64,000 nt of DNA, taken from contig NZ_BOOB01000026.1 of the NCBI RefSeq assembly GCF_016863015.1, positions 62,001 to 126,000 on the forward strand, in the 5' to 3' direction. The stretch is from Microbispora amethystogenes (lineage in GTDB: Bacteria; Actinomycetota; Actinomycetes; Streptosporangiales; Streptosporangiaceae). Both the position numbers and the translations under genes were made by a program. Positions within the stretch are counted from its first letter, which is position 1, and each line of letters begins with the position of its first letter. The notes beneath the pieces were generated by a model. It had not been told where the DNA came from and made no database searches. It saw only the letters and a program-made list of their open reading frames with translations. This document shows, in pieces, positions 48,523 to 57,006 of the stretch.

Positions 48523-48906
48523 ATGACGAACGAGATGACCGCGGGCAGGGGCGCGGCGCGGACCCTGGCGGCGAAGACGCCCGGCTGGATGGTCTGGTAC
48601 GGCGAGCGCACCGGCAGCTTCTGGGCCGTCCCCCGGGTGACGACGCGGGTCGTGGCCCGTCTGCTGGAGGCGCCCACGGCGGGCGACCTCGAAGAGGAGA
48701 TCAGGAAGGCCGAGGGCCGGTCGCCCCGTCAGGCCACCACCCCCGAACAGCCGGCACGCGAGCAGCCGGCACGTGAACAGGCCGGGTCCGAGCAGCCGGC
48801 GCCGGGCGGCCGGGTGCCGGATGACCGAGGCTCCAGTGATGACGCGCCGCGCCACCGGAGGCCCGCCGCCGATCCCCAGGCTCCCCGAGTCCCCGTCACC
48901 CACTGA
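48523..48906 (+). CDS. Small actinobacterial protein with PGWMVWYGE motif
   Basis: 127 residues from the ATG at 48523 with GGGAGGA upstream. The first 70 residues (AARTLAAKTPGWMVWYGERT, FWAVPRV, LEAPTAGDLEEEIRKAEG) look like short actinobacterial proteins in which a PGWxVxYGxYxRxFWA block precedes a helix; function unknown. The remaining 55 residues are Pro/Ala/Gln-rich with a small repeat, EQPAREQPAREQAGSEQPA, and probably disordered. Confidence 0.65.
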   Translation: MTNEMTAGRGAARTLAAKTPGWMVWYGERTGSFWAVPRVTTRVVARLLEAPTAGDLEEEIRKAEGRSPRQATTPEQPAREQPAREQAGSEQPAPGGRVPDDRGSSDDAPRHRRPAADPQAPRVPVTH

Positions 48907-49076
48907 CCCGCGCCGGGTACACGCGACCGGGGCGCCATGTCTCTGCTGTGCGGCCCCCGTCCGCAGCAGGTCCAGGGCGTCCATCACCGGCCGGTACGCG
49001 TTCTGATGAACGGGCTTCGCCATACCGGATGGGGGACCTGGATGAACCCTCCAGGCCGGTGACGCGTCCCCTGGAT

Positions 49077-49904
49077 GTGAAGAGATCGCGTCTGGCCGTC
49101 ATCGCGCTGCTCGCGTCGTTGTGCGCCTGCGGCCAGTCTGATGCCGGTCAGGTATCCACTGTGGCCGGGACCGAGACGATCGTGTTGCCGCGGGCCGATC
49201 AGCCCACAGCGCACCGGCCCACCCTGGAGCGGCTCAAGCGAGAGGCGGCGTCGTCGGGTCGGCCCTTGGAGGAGGTCGTCAAGCGGTACGCGAGCCGGGT
49301 GGCGGCCACCTCGTCGCCCAAGCCGACGGACTTCGAGGGTTACGACCCCGCGGTGACCGACCCGGACGTGGTGATCGACGACATTCCCTACGCCGAGCTG
49401 GTCGACCTCGGGACCATCGCCAAATCGGAGGGCATCTCCTACGAGGAGGCCATCGACCGCTTCGGCTCACAGTCGTCCAACAGCCGGGTGATCGACCAAC
49501 TGAATGCGGAGTTCCCCGACGAGATCTCCGGCGTCAGCTACGTCGACGACCACCGGGGGCTGCGTGTCGGCTTCAAGGGTCCCATCCCGGCTCGCGCGAT
49601 CGAGCTGGCTCGGACCCTCCCCATGGAGGTCACCCTGATCGGCGGCAAGGGATTCTCGGCCGCGGAGCTCCGGCGGGCCCAGGACGCGGTCGTCTCCTGG
49701 CTCCGATCCCGTCCTGAGGTGGCCACGATGACGGCGCACCCAGATGACGAGACCGGCCAGGTCAAAGTCATACTGCAGCCGAAGGTGATGCCGGGCGACG
49801 CGGAGGAGTTCACGCGTGGGCTTCGGCTCCCCCAGCTGGACAATCCGTACATCACCGTTGAGGTCACACTCTCCGCCGAATCGGTCGCCGTTCGCCCGCT
49901 GTGA
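49077..49904 (+). CDS. Lipoprotein of unknown function
   Basis: 275 residues from the GTG at 49077, chosen because VKRSRLAVIALLASLCACG is a compact lipoprotein signal (lipobox SLCAC); an ATG at 49029 would add 16 residues and neither has a clear ribosome site. Mature protein: acidic, with the helix TLERLKREAASSGRPLEEV, a VVIDDIPYAELVDLGTIAKS segment and a RFGSQSSNSRVIDQLNAEFP helix, then a C-terminal alpha/beta part (GLRVGFKGPIPARAIELART; VEVTLSAESV). The later half recalls protease-associated inhibitory modules, but I cannot assign a family. Anchored outside the membrane. Confidence 0.7.
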   Translation: MKRSRLAVIALLASLCACGQSDAGQVSTVAGTETIVLPRADQPTAHRPTLERLKREAASSGRPLEEVVKRYASRVAATSSPKPTDFEGYDPAVTDPDVVIDDIPYAELVDLGTIAKSEGISYEEAIDRFGSQSSNSRVIDQLNAEFPDEISGVSYVDDHRGLRVGFKGPIPARAIELARTLPMEVTLIGGKGFSAAELRRAQDAVVSWLRSRPEVATMTAHPDDETGQVKVILQPKVMPGDAEEFTRGLRLPQLDNPYITVEVTLSAESVAVRPL

Positions 49905-50277
49905 GGGCCACCGGCGCCACGCGGCGCGCCGCGGAATTGTGTCCGGGCGGATGGCCGTCCCAGGGGATTAGGACCGGTCCAAAATTGACATGCGTCCGCA
50001 AACACGGTTGACATTGTCCGTAATGCTAGGGAATGGCGGCCGGTGGCGCAACATTCAACTACTCGCCGGTACCACTTCTTCATCATGGCCCCGTCTGACC
50101 TGCGGAGATGCTGAAAATATCTAGATCTGCCGCCCAATACGCACCATTGTGGACGCATTTCCGGATGAGAATGACATAATGCGTGGGAGCGCTCCCGCGC
50201 TCGCGGCTGCATTCTTCGCAGCGCCCATACGGCACGCCTGCCCCAGGGGCATGGTGGAAGGAAGGTGCCGCGTCTCC
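49905..50277. other. Upstream region of the glycan operon
   Basis: No gene. GC drops markedly over about 49960-50180. Two TTGACA hexamers (near 49986 and 50010) do not pair with well-spaced -10s; the CATAAT at 50175 with the operator at 50184 is the better promoter candidate. Confidence 0.5.
50175..50197 (+). promoter_or_regulatory. -10 element and CebR/CelR-type operator of the glycan operon
   Basis: CATAAT (50175-50180) followed by TGGGAGCGCTCCCG (50184-50197). That is the CebR/CelR cellobiose-repressor operator TGGGAGCGCTCCCA with one change at the last base. Transcription would start inside the palindrome, so a bound LacI-family repressor would block it. Confidence 0.7.
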
Positions 50278-50988
50278 ATGACGGCATTCGGCGAAAGTCC
50301 TCCGTCCCGGCCGCGTCTCGACGGAAATCTTCCGGCGGACGTCGTCCGCGCCGGCTCCCGCCCCTGGGCGCCCCACGTGTGGTGGATGGCCCTGGTCGTC
50401 GGTGCCGCCGGCACCGGTTTCGTGTGGCTGGCCACGCCGCACACCAGGGAGATCCAGTCGCCCTGGCAGATGGTGGCCAAGCTCCTCGCGTTCGCCTGCC
50501 TGTGTGTGGCGATAGCGGTCTTCCCCTGGGTGTCGCCACGGTTGAACTGGCTGCTCTACGTCCCGTTCGTTCTCTTCACGGGTTATCTGATCCCGAGGAT
50601 CAGCTGGTTCTACTACGGAGACGGCGCGCGGGCCCAGGGCGACAGCTTCTACACGCATCTGTATCTGCTGCTCTATCCGGGCATCGTGCTCACGGTCGCC
50701 GCCGCGTACCGGATCGGCGGGGGCACGCCGGGCCGCTGCCTGAAGATCATGGCGACCGGTGTCCTCATCGTGTTCTCCGGCTTCCTCGACATCATGTGGT
50801 TCGTCGCCAATCCCGTCGAGATTCCCGAGGTCATCGACGCGCCGCACATCAACCTGTTCACCGGGGGGCCGATCTCGTTCGGCGCGACGATCGTGTTCGC
50901 GCTCGTGCACGTCCCGGTCATCGTCGGGATCAACCTGCTTCCCCTGGACCGCTGGATCGGCCGTCTGCTCGGCGCGGACGACCGCTGA
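50278..50988 (+). CDS. Polytopic membrane protein of the glycan locus
   Basis: 236 residues from the ATG at 50278 (MTAFGESPPSRPRLDG); an in-frame ATG at 50149 would lie upstream of the operator and promoter, so the shorter start fits better. Six membrane helices, e.g. WWMALVVGAAGTGFVWLA, LLAFACLCVAIAVFPWV, YLLLYPGIVLTVAAAYRI, VLIVFSGFLDIMWFVAN and ATIVFALVHVPVIVGINLL. Polar loops carry ISWFYYGDGARAQGD and DAPHINLFTGGP. No known family. First gene behind the CebR-type operator; it may help export or assembly of the polymer made by the following glycosyltransferases. Confidence 0.72.
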   Translation: MTAFGESPPSRPRLDGNLPADVVRAGSRPWAPHVWWMALVVGAAGTGFVWLATPHTREIQSPWQMVAKLLAFACLCVAIAVFPWVSPRLNWLLYVPFVLFTGYLIPRISWFYYGDGARAQGDSFYTHLYLLLYPGIVLTVAAAYRIGGGTPGRCLKIMATGVLIVFSGFLDIMWFVANPVEIPEVIDAPHINLFTGGPISFGATIVFALVHVPVIVGINLLPLDRWIGRLLGADDR

Positions 50989-51039
50989 TCCGCTCCCTCG
51001 TCTCCCCGCAATCCGATATATCCCGAGGAGGCCAGTGCT

Positions 51040-51810
51040 GTGGACATCTCCGTGGCCGCGCCCGCGTACAACGAGGCGGAGACCATCGCGGCCTCGGTCG
51101 GCGAGTGGCAGGAGTATCTGGAGAACAACCCCGCCGTCGGCGACTGGGAGATCGTCGTCTGCGACGACGGCAGCGGTGACGCGACCGGCGAGATCCTCGC
51201 CGGTCTGCGGGCCCGGTGCCCGCGCCTCGTCGTCGTCACGCATCGGCCCAACCAGGGCGCGGGCGCGGCGATCGCCACCGCCATCGCCCACACCCGGCTC
51301 GACTGGGTCGTGCTGCTCGACTCCGACGGCCAGTTCCCGATCGCCAACCTCGACCGGGTCATCCCGCGGATCGAGGCCGGGGAGGCCCTGGCGTTCTCCG
51401 GCGCCCGGATCAGGAAGGCCGACGGCGCGGCGTACCGCTGGGGGTCGGCGGCCAGCGGCGCGGTCAGCAACCTGCTGCACGGCACCCGTTACCGCGACTT
51501 CAACTCGATCTTCAAGGTGGTGTACGGCCCGCTGTTCCGGGCCCTGCCCCTGGAGTCGGGCGGCATGAACTGCTCGACCGAGATCACCGCCCGGGTCGCC
51601 GAGATCGGCCACGAGTGGGTGGAGGTCCCCATCGAGCACCGCGAGCGCGGCGGGGGACGGCGCGGCTGGCGGTTCTGGCGCGGTGCGCGCGACCGTGCCC
51701 TGTTCGTCGCCTATCTCGGGTTCCGCCACTGGCTGCTGCGCCGGGGGGTCCTGCGGCCGCCTGCGACCGGAGCCGTCGCGCCCGCGCCGGTCGCCGAGGA
51801 GGCCCGATGA
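51040..51810 (+). CDS. Family 2 glycosyltransferase (dolichol-phosphate-mannose synthase-like)
   Basis: 256 residues from a GTG at 51040 preceded by GAGGAGG. GT-A fold: ISVAAPAYNEAETIAASVGE, IVVCDDGSGDATGEIL with the nucleotide Asp pair, VVVTHRPNQGAGAAIATAI, the DxD motif in VLLDSDGQFPIANLD, and the acceptor region STEITARVAEIGHEWVEVPI. This pattern (PAYNE...DDGS...NxGxGAA) is that of prenyl-phosphate sugar synthases, which load a sugar onto a lipid carrier at the inner membrane face. It overlaps the CofD-like gene by 4 bases (ATGA). Confidence 0.9.
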   Translation: MDISVAAPAYNEAETIAASVGEWQEYLENNPAVGDWEIVVCDDGSGDATGEILAGLRARCPRLVVVTHRPNQGAGAAIATAIAHTRLDWVVLLDSDGQFPIANLDRVIPRIEAGEALAFSGARIRKADGAAYRWGSAASGAVSNLLHGTRYRDFNSIFKVVYGPLFRALPLESGGMNCSTEITARVAEIGHEWVEVPIEHRERGGGRRGWRFWRGARDRALFVAYLGFRHWLLRRGVLRPPATGAVAPAPVAEEAR

Positions 51811-53021
51811 GCGTCGCGGTCACCATGTTCAACGGCGGACGCGGAGCGGCCAGCATCGCGAGGGGCATGCTGAGCACTCCCGGCGTCGGTCTGTCGCTGG
51901 TGGTGAACGGCTACGACAACGGCCAGTCCACCGGCGCGCTGCGGCGCTACCTGCCCGGGATGCTCGGGCCGTCGGACTTCCGCAAGAACCTGCTGCTCCA
52001 CCTCGATCCCGCCGATCCGGCGCAGGCCGCGCTGACGACGGTGCTCGAACACCGCCTGCCGGCCGGGACCACGCCCGCCGGGCTGACCGAGGTCATCGAC
52101 GCCGTCGCGGCGCGGCGCGGCCGGTTCGCCGCGCTGCCGGAGGAGGCGTCCGCGCTCGTCGCGGGGCACCTGCGCGCCTTCGCCCGGCGGCTCGCCGCCG
52201 CCCCGCACGGGTTCGACCTCGCCGACTGCGCGCTCGGCAACCTCGTGTTCGCCGGGGCGTACCTGCGGCTCGGCCGCGACTTCAACGCCGCCGTCGACGC
52301 CTGCGCCCGGGCGTTCGGCTCGCCCGTACGGCTGCTCAACGTGACCAACGGGGAGAACGCGTTCCTCGTCGCGCTGCGGCGGGACGGCACGCTGCTGGCC
52401 GACGAGGCCGACATCGTCGCGCCCCGGGACCAGCGGCGGCCGCAGGCGGCGATCACCGACCTGTTCCTGCTGCCCGAGCCGGTCGGCGGGCGGCGGCGGG
52501 CCCAACTGGAGGCGTCACCTCCCGAATGGGCGAGGGACGATCTGCTCCGGGAGCGCGCCGAGGTCACGCCGAACCCGCGGGCGCTGGAGGCGATCATGAC
52601 CGCCGACCTCATCGTGTACGGCCCGGGAACGCCGCACTCCTCGCTGCTGCCCAGCTATCTCACCCCCGGCGTGGCGGACGCCGTGGCGCGGAGCCGGGCC
52701 GCGGCGAAGGTCTTCGTCGTCAACACCCGCGACGACCACGACAGCCGGGGGCTGAGCGCGCCCGACCTCGTGGACCGCACGCTGACGTACCTCGGCGACC
52801 CCGGCAACCGGCGGCGCCTGGTGACCCACGTCCTCAGCCACCACGGTCCGGACGTTCCGGCGGTGCCCCGCGGGGTGCTCGGGCGGGGCGAGTGGGCGGG
52901 GGCCCGCTGGCTCACCGCCGACCTGGAGGACCCCGGCCGCCCCGGCGCGCACCACGCGAGGCGTACGGCCGGCGCGCTGCTCGCCATCAGGGACGAGGCG
53001 GCGCTGGCGAGGGCCCGGTGA
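51807..53021 (+). CDS. CofD/YvcK-like (2-phospho-L-lactate transferase fold) protein
   Basis: 404 residues; ATG overlaps the GT2 stop. Rossmann-like CofD superfamily: VTMFNGGRGAASIARGMLST resembles the GGGxG nucleotide loop (here NGGRGAA), LSLVVNGYDNGQSTGALRRY matches the D-D/N-G-x-S-T-G motif of YvcK, and DLIVYGPGTPHSSLLPSYLT is the C-terminal GPGSLYTSxxPxL-type motif. CofD makes F420 precursors; YvcK/GlmR binds UDP-GlcNAc and controls wall-precursor flux. No F420 genes are near, and this protein is embedded in a glycan operon, so a YvcK-like nucleotide-sugar role seems likelier. It is longer than both models. Confidence 0.8.
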   Translation: MSVAVTMFNGGRGAASIARGMLSTPGVGLSLVVNGYDNGQSTGALRRYLPGMLGPSDFRKNLLLHLDPADPAQAALTTVLEHRLPAGTTPAGLTEVIDAVAARRGRFAALPEEASALVAGHLRAFARRLAAAPHGFDLADCALGNLVFAGAYLRLGRDFNAAVDACARAFGSPVRLLNVTNGENAFLVALRRDGTLLADEADIVAPRDQRRPQAAITDLFLLPEPVGGRRRAQLEASPPEWARDDLLRERAEVTPNPRALEAIMTADLIVYGPGTPHSSLLPSYLTPGVADAVARSRAAAKVFVVNTRDDHDSRGLSAPDLVDRTLTYLGDPGNRRRLVTHVLSHHGPDVPAVPRGVLGRGEWAGARWLTADLEDPGRPGAHHARRTAGALLAIRDEAALARAR

Positions 53022-53710
53022 CCGATCTCCTGGCGGACGCCTGTGCCCGCCGCGTGTGGCTCTTCGACCTCGACGGCACTCTCGTCGACTCCTGCCCGGC
53101 CCACGAGGCGGCCTTCCGGCAGGCCATCGCCGAGGTCGCGCCCGGCCTGCTCGGCTCCTTCCGGTACGCCGACCACACCGGCGCGAGCACCCGTGAGGTG
53201 GCGCTGCGCCTGCTGGGCGACACCGAGGAGGCGGCCCGGCTGGCCCGGCTCAAGCAGCGGCTCTACCGCGAGAACCTCGACACGGTGGCCGTGTTCCCCG
53301 GCGCGCGGCGGCTGCTCGCCCGCCTGACCGCCGCCGGCCGGGCGACGTACGTGGTCACCGGCGGCAGCCGGGCCTCGGTCGAGCGGACGCTCGCGGCGCG
53401 GTCCCTCGACGCGTACTTCATCGACGTGCTCACTGGCGACGACCTCCCGGCGAGCAAGCCCGACCCGGCCTGCTACGCGTACGCCTGCGAGCACTGGGGG
53501 CTCGACCCCGGCGCGGTGGTGGTGCTGGAGGACTCGGCGCACGGCGTCGCGTCGGCGGTCGGCGCGGGCCTCGCGACCCTTCACGTCCACGTCGCCGAGC
53601 CGGCCCCCGGGGCGGTCGCGGCCCGAGACCTGGAGGAGATCGCCGCCCGGCTGGAGCGGGACGCGGAGAGGGACAGCGACACGGACCTGGAGGTGAGCGG
53701 TGCGGGCTGA
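53018..53710 (+). CDS. HAD-superfamily phosphatase (beta-phosphoglucomutase-like)
   Basis: 230 residues; GTG start overlapping the previous stop. HAD motif I LFDLDGTLVDSCPAHEAAF (nucleophile first Asp), motif II TYVVTGGSRASV, motif III Lys in LPASKPDPACYAYA, and motif IV VVLEDSAHGVASAV. The helical cap between I and II (FRQAIAEVAPGLLG...REVALRLLGD) is of the PGM/phosphoglycolate type. Likely dephosphorylates a sugar phosphate for the locus, paired with the nucleotidyltransferase encoded next. Confidence 0.88.
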   Translation: MTDLLADACARRVWLFDLDGTLVDSCPAHEAAFRQAIAEVAPGLLGSFRYADHTGASTREVALRLLGDTEEAARLARLKQRLYRENLDTVAVFPGARRLLARLTAAGRATYVVTGGSRASVERTLAARSLDAYFIDVLTGDDLPASKPDPACYAYACEHWGLDPGAVVVLEDSAHGVASAVGAGLATLHVHVAEPAPGAVAARDLEEIAARLERDAERDSDTDLEVSGAG

Positions 53711-54467
53711 GCGGATCTGCGCGGTGATCCCGGCCGCCGGGCGGGGCACCCGCCTGGGGCTCGGCATCCCGAAGATCATGGTGGAGGTCGCCGAAGGCGT
53801 CACCGTGTGGCACGTGCTCCACCAGCGGCTCCGGCCGCACGTGGAGCACGTCCACGTCGTGATGTCCCCCGAGGGGGAGGGGCCGTTCCGCGCGCTCGCG
53901 GCGGCGGAGATCGCCGCCGGCGCGGTCTCGGTGAGCGTGCAGGAGGAGCCCACCGGCATGGGCGGGGCGATCTTCGGCGCGGCCCCGCACTGGAGCGGCC
54001 ACGACGTGGTCCTCGTGGTCTGGGGCGACCAGGCGAACCTGTCGCCGTCGACGGTCCGCCGGGTCGCCGAGACCCACGAGAAGGGCCTCACGCTGCCGCT
54101 CGTGCCGATGCCGGACCCGTACGTGGAGTACGAGCTGGACGATCAGGGCGTGCTGACGCGGGTGCGGCAGTCCAGGGAGGGCGACGAGTGCCGTCCCGGC
54201 GGGCTCGGTGACGTGGGCGTGTTCTGCCTCGACGTCGCCGGGCTGCACGAGGAGTGGACGCGCCACCTGGGACAGGCGGCAGTGGGGGCGACGCTGGGGG
54301 CGCGCACCGGGGAGGTCAACTTCCTGCCGTTCCTGCCGCACCTGTCGCGGGAGCGGGGCTGGCCGCTGACCGTGGTGCCGGTCGCCGATCCCGGCGAGGC
54401 GCGTGGTGTCAACACGGCCGACGACCTCGAGTTCGCCCGGAGGGCCTACCTGCGGTGGGCGCGCTGA
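53700..54467 (+). CDS. Sugar-phosphate nucleotidyltransferase-like protein
   Basis: 255 residues from a GTG at 53700, overlapping the HAD gene by 11 bases. NTP_transferase fold: ICAVIPAAGRGTRLGLGIPK with the GxGTRL nucleotide loop and Pro-Lys, GVTVWHVLHQRLRPH, VQEEPTGMGGAIFGA, the metal-binding VVLVVWGDQANLS (GD), YVEYELDDQGVLTRVRQSRE, and a closing DPGEARGVNTADDL, typical of GlmU/KdsB-like N-terminal domains. Produces an NDP- or CMP-sugar for the glycosyltransferases of the operon; the sugar is not determined. Confidence 0.87.
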   Translation: MRAERICAVIPAAGRGTRLGLGIPKIMVEVAEGVTVWHVLHQRLRPHVEHVHVVMSPEGEGPFRALAAAEIAAGAVSVSVQEEPTGMGGAIFGAAPHWSGHDVVLVVWGDQANLSPSTVRRVAETHEKGLTLPLVPMPDPYVEYELDDQGVLTRVRQSREGDECRPGGLGDVGVFCLDVAGLHEEWTRHLGQAAVGATLGARTGEVNFLPFLPHLSRERGWPLTVVPVADPGEARGVNTADDLEFARRAYLRWAR

Positions 54468-55744
54468 CGGAGCGGGCGGCCGCGCTGCTGGCCGCCCACC
54501 GCTGGGCCGCCGGGCCCACGCTGGTCAGCACCGTGGCCAGCGGCACGGCCGCCGCGACCACGCTCGTCATCGCCCGGGGCGCCGGCGCCGCGGCGTTCGG
54601 CCACTTCACCGTCGTCCTGTCGATCGCGCTGATCGTCACGGTCGGCATGCTGATGAGCGTCAACCTCGTCATGTTCCAGGAGCTGCCGCGGGCCGAGCCC
54701 GGCGAGCGGCCGGCCCTGGTGACCACGGCGCTGCTGTCGACGCTCGTGCTGGGCGCGGCCGTGTTCGCCGCCGGGCTGCTGGCCGCCGCGCCGCTGACCG
54801 CCGCGCTCGGCGTGGACGCCCGCACGCTGGCCTTCGCGCTCGCGCTGGCGTTGTCGATGACGCTCAACCAGCTCACCGAGAGCTTCCTGCGGGGGTTGAA
54901 GCGGTTCCGCCTCGTCGCGTGGCTCAAGCTCGCCGTGGCGGTCGCCTACCTGGGCACCGCCGTGTTCTGCCTGCTCGTCCTGGACGTGCGCGACGCGGAG
55001 CCGTACCTCGTCGCGCTGATCGGCACGAACCTCGTGTTCGCCGCGCTCTCCTTCGCCGGGTTCGAGGTCAGGCCGAGGCTCTGGTCGCGGGCGCTGGCCC
55101 GCTCGATGTACCGGCACGGCGCGTACGTCACCGCCATCGGCGCGCTCACCGCCGTGGCGTTCGGGGTCGACGTGATCTTCCTGAACCACTGGGCGCCCCG
55201 GGCCGACGTGGGCGTCTACTCCGTCTACAACGGCTTCCCCAAGCGGCTGCTGGGCGTGGTCTTCACCGACGGCGTCGGCCTGGTGCTGCTGCCCACGCTG
55301 GCGACCCTGGACAAGCCCGCGGTGATGCGGCGGATCGCCCGGCTCGGCCCGGCCGTCTTCGGGGCCACCGCGGTGTTCTCGTTCGCGGCGAGCACGGTCT
55401 TCTTCCTGCTGATGGGCGGGGAGTATCCGTACTCGCTCGGCCTGATGGCCCTGTCGGCGCTGGGGATCGGCGCGCACACGGTCTTCAACCTCTACCAGGT
55501 CGCGTTGACGATGGACGGGGTGCGGGGGGCCCGGGTGCTCATCGGCTGCCTGCTGGCCGGCACGCCGCTCGCGCTCGGCTGCCAGGCGGCGTTCATCGCC
55601 TGGCAGGGCCTGACCGGCGGGCTGGTGGCCTTCGCCCTGACCAATCTCATCCTCGTGGCCGTCGTGGTGGCCGCCTGCGCCCGGTTGTACCGGCCCGGCG
55701 GCACACCGGCGGCCGTGACCGGCGCACGGGAGGCACGGCGATGA
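54455..55744 (+). CDS. Wzx-type lipid-linked oligosaccharide flippase
   Basis: 429 residues from a GTG at 54455, overlapping the previous gene by 13 bases. Twelve or so membrane helices, including TVASGTAAATTLVIARGAGA, FTVVLSIALIVTVGMLMSVN and VVFTDGVGLVLLPTLATLDK. Typical polysaccharide-biosynthesis (MATE/MVF-like) layout with an intracellular loop SFLRGLKRFRLVAWLK. Carries lipid-linked repeat units to the outer face. No Wzy-type polymerase is recognisable in the operon. Confidence 0.87.
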   Translation: MGALTERAAALLAAHRWAAGPTLVSTVASGTAAATTLVIARGAGAAAFGHFTVVLSIALIVTVGMLMSVNLVMFQELPRAEPGERPALVTTALLSTLVLGAAVFAAGLLAAAPLTAALGVDARTLAFALALALSMTLNQLTESFLRGLKRFRLVAWLKLAVAVAYLGTAVFCLLVLDVRDAEPYLVALIGTNLVFAALSFAGFEVRPRLWSRALARSMYRHGAYVTAIGALTAVAFGVDVIFLNHWAPRADVGVYSVYNGFPKRLLGVVFTDGVGLVLLPTLATLDKPAVMRRIARLGPAVFGATAVFSFAASTVFFLLMGGEYPYSLGLMALSALGIGAHTVFNLYQVALTMDGVRGARVLIGCLLAGTPLALGCQAAFIAWQGLTGGLVAFALTNLILVAVVVAACARLYRPGGTPAAVTGAREARR

Positions 55745-57006
55745 GGATCGCCTTCGTCATCAACCAGTTTCCGCCCAACATCACGGCGGGGCTCGGCCGG
55801 TACGCCGAGATGATCGCGCCGCACCTGTCGGGCGGCCACGACCTCGCCGTCCTCACCCTGAACGACGGCGGGCTGCCGGTGTGGGACCGGGCGGACGGCG
55901 TCACGGTGTACCGCCCGCGCGGGCGGGTGCTCGCGTGGGTGCTCGGCGCGGTCGCCCGTGGGCGGCGGCTCAACCGCACCCGCGGCGCGGAGTTCCTCCT
56001 GCTCGCCCTGAGCGTCGTGGTGAGCAACTGGCGTTACTTCCTGCTGCTGCGGCGGCTGCCGCCCGCCCGGCGGCCGGACGTCGTCGCCGTCCACGACTCG
56101 ACGAACTTCCTGTGCGGCCTGCTGAGCCACTATGTGCTGCGGCTCCCGGTGGTGTTCCACGTCCACACGACCGAGTACGGCGTGGCGCGGCAGCGCAGCA
56201 TCACCGACCCGCTCGGCCTGTTCGCCGCGCTGGAGCGGTGGCTGGCGCGGATCTCCCGCCGGGTCGTGGTGGCCACCCCCGAGGTCCGCGAGCAACTGCT
56301 CGCGGCGGGATGGGACCGGACGCCGATCGACGTCGTCCGGCTGGGCGGCACGTACGAACGGGTGGTCGCCGCCCCCGGCTTCGACCGGGAGAGGCTGCGG
56401 CTGGGGGCGGCGGATCTCCGCGCCCGGCTCGGCATCGGCGCGCAGGACCCGGTGCTGCTGTTCGTCGGCCGGATCGAACGGCAGAAGGGCGTCTACGAAC
56501 TGCTGGAGGCGATGCCCGCGATCGCCGCGGCCGTGCCCGGCCTGCGCCTGGTGATCGTGGGGGAGGGCGACGAGGACGGCGTGCGGCGCATCGCCGCCGG
56601 GTTGGGGCTCGGCGACCGGGTGCTGACCAGCGGCGGTTTCGTGGACGGCGAGGCCCTGCTGGAGCACTACGCGATGGCCGACGCCTGCGTCTTCCCCTCG
56701 CTGTTCGAGCCGTTCGGGCTGGTGGCGACCGAGGCGATGGCCCTCGCCCGCCCGGTGATCCTGGGCGACGGCTTCTCCCGGATCTTCCTCGGCGACCCCG
56801 CCGAGCCCGCCGTGCGGTTCGTACGGGCCGACGACCCCGGTGACATCGCCGAGGGGGTCGCCGAGGTCATGGGCGACGCGGACCTGCGCCGGACGCTCGC
56901 CGAGCGGGGGGAGCGGCTGGTGCGCGAGACGCTGAGCTGGCGCCGCGCCGCCGACGAGACGCTCGCGGTGTACGCCGAATCGGCGGGGAAGGACGGCGGC
57001 CGGTGA
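55741..57006 (+). CDS. Family 4 glycosyltransferase
   Basis: 421 residues; ATG overlaps the flippase stop (ATGA). GT-B fold: MRIAFVINQFPPNITAGLGR with the glycine loop, HVHTTEYGVARQ, VVATPEVREQLLAAGWDRTP, VLLFVGRIERQKGVYELLEA, LRLVIVGEGDEDGVRRIAAG, and the E-x7-E donor motif in FPSLFEPFGLVATEAMALAR. Retaining enzyme adding a sugar to the growing lipid-linked chain. Typical of capsule and exopolysaccharide operons. Confidence 0.9.
   Translation: MRIAFVINQFPPNITAGLGRYAEMIAPHLSGGHDLAVLTLNDGGLPVWDRADGVTVYRPRGRVLAWVLGAVARGRRLNRTRGAEFLLLALSVVVSNWRYFLLLRRLPPARRPDVVAVHDSTNFLCGLLSHYVLRLPVVFHVHTTEYGVARQRSITDPLGLFAALERWLARISRRVVVATPEVREQLLAAGWDRTPIDVVRLGGTYERVVAAPGFDRERLRLGAADLRARLGIGAQDPVLLFVGRIERQKGVYELLEAMPAIAAAVPGLRLVIVGEGDEDGVRRIAAGLGLGDRVLTSGGFVDGEALLEHYAMADACVFPSLFEPFGLVATEAMALARPVILGDGFSRIFLGDPAEPAVRFVRADDPGDIAEGVAEVMGDADLRRTLAERGERLVRETLSWRRAADETLAVYAESAGKDGGR

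Noticed and set aside
51807-53021. F420 biosynthesis gene cofD
   Set aside because: No cofC, cofE or cofG/H genes are nearby, the N-terminal motif differs, and the gene sits inside a glycan operon.
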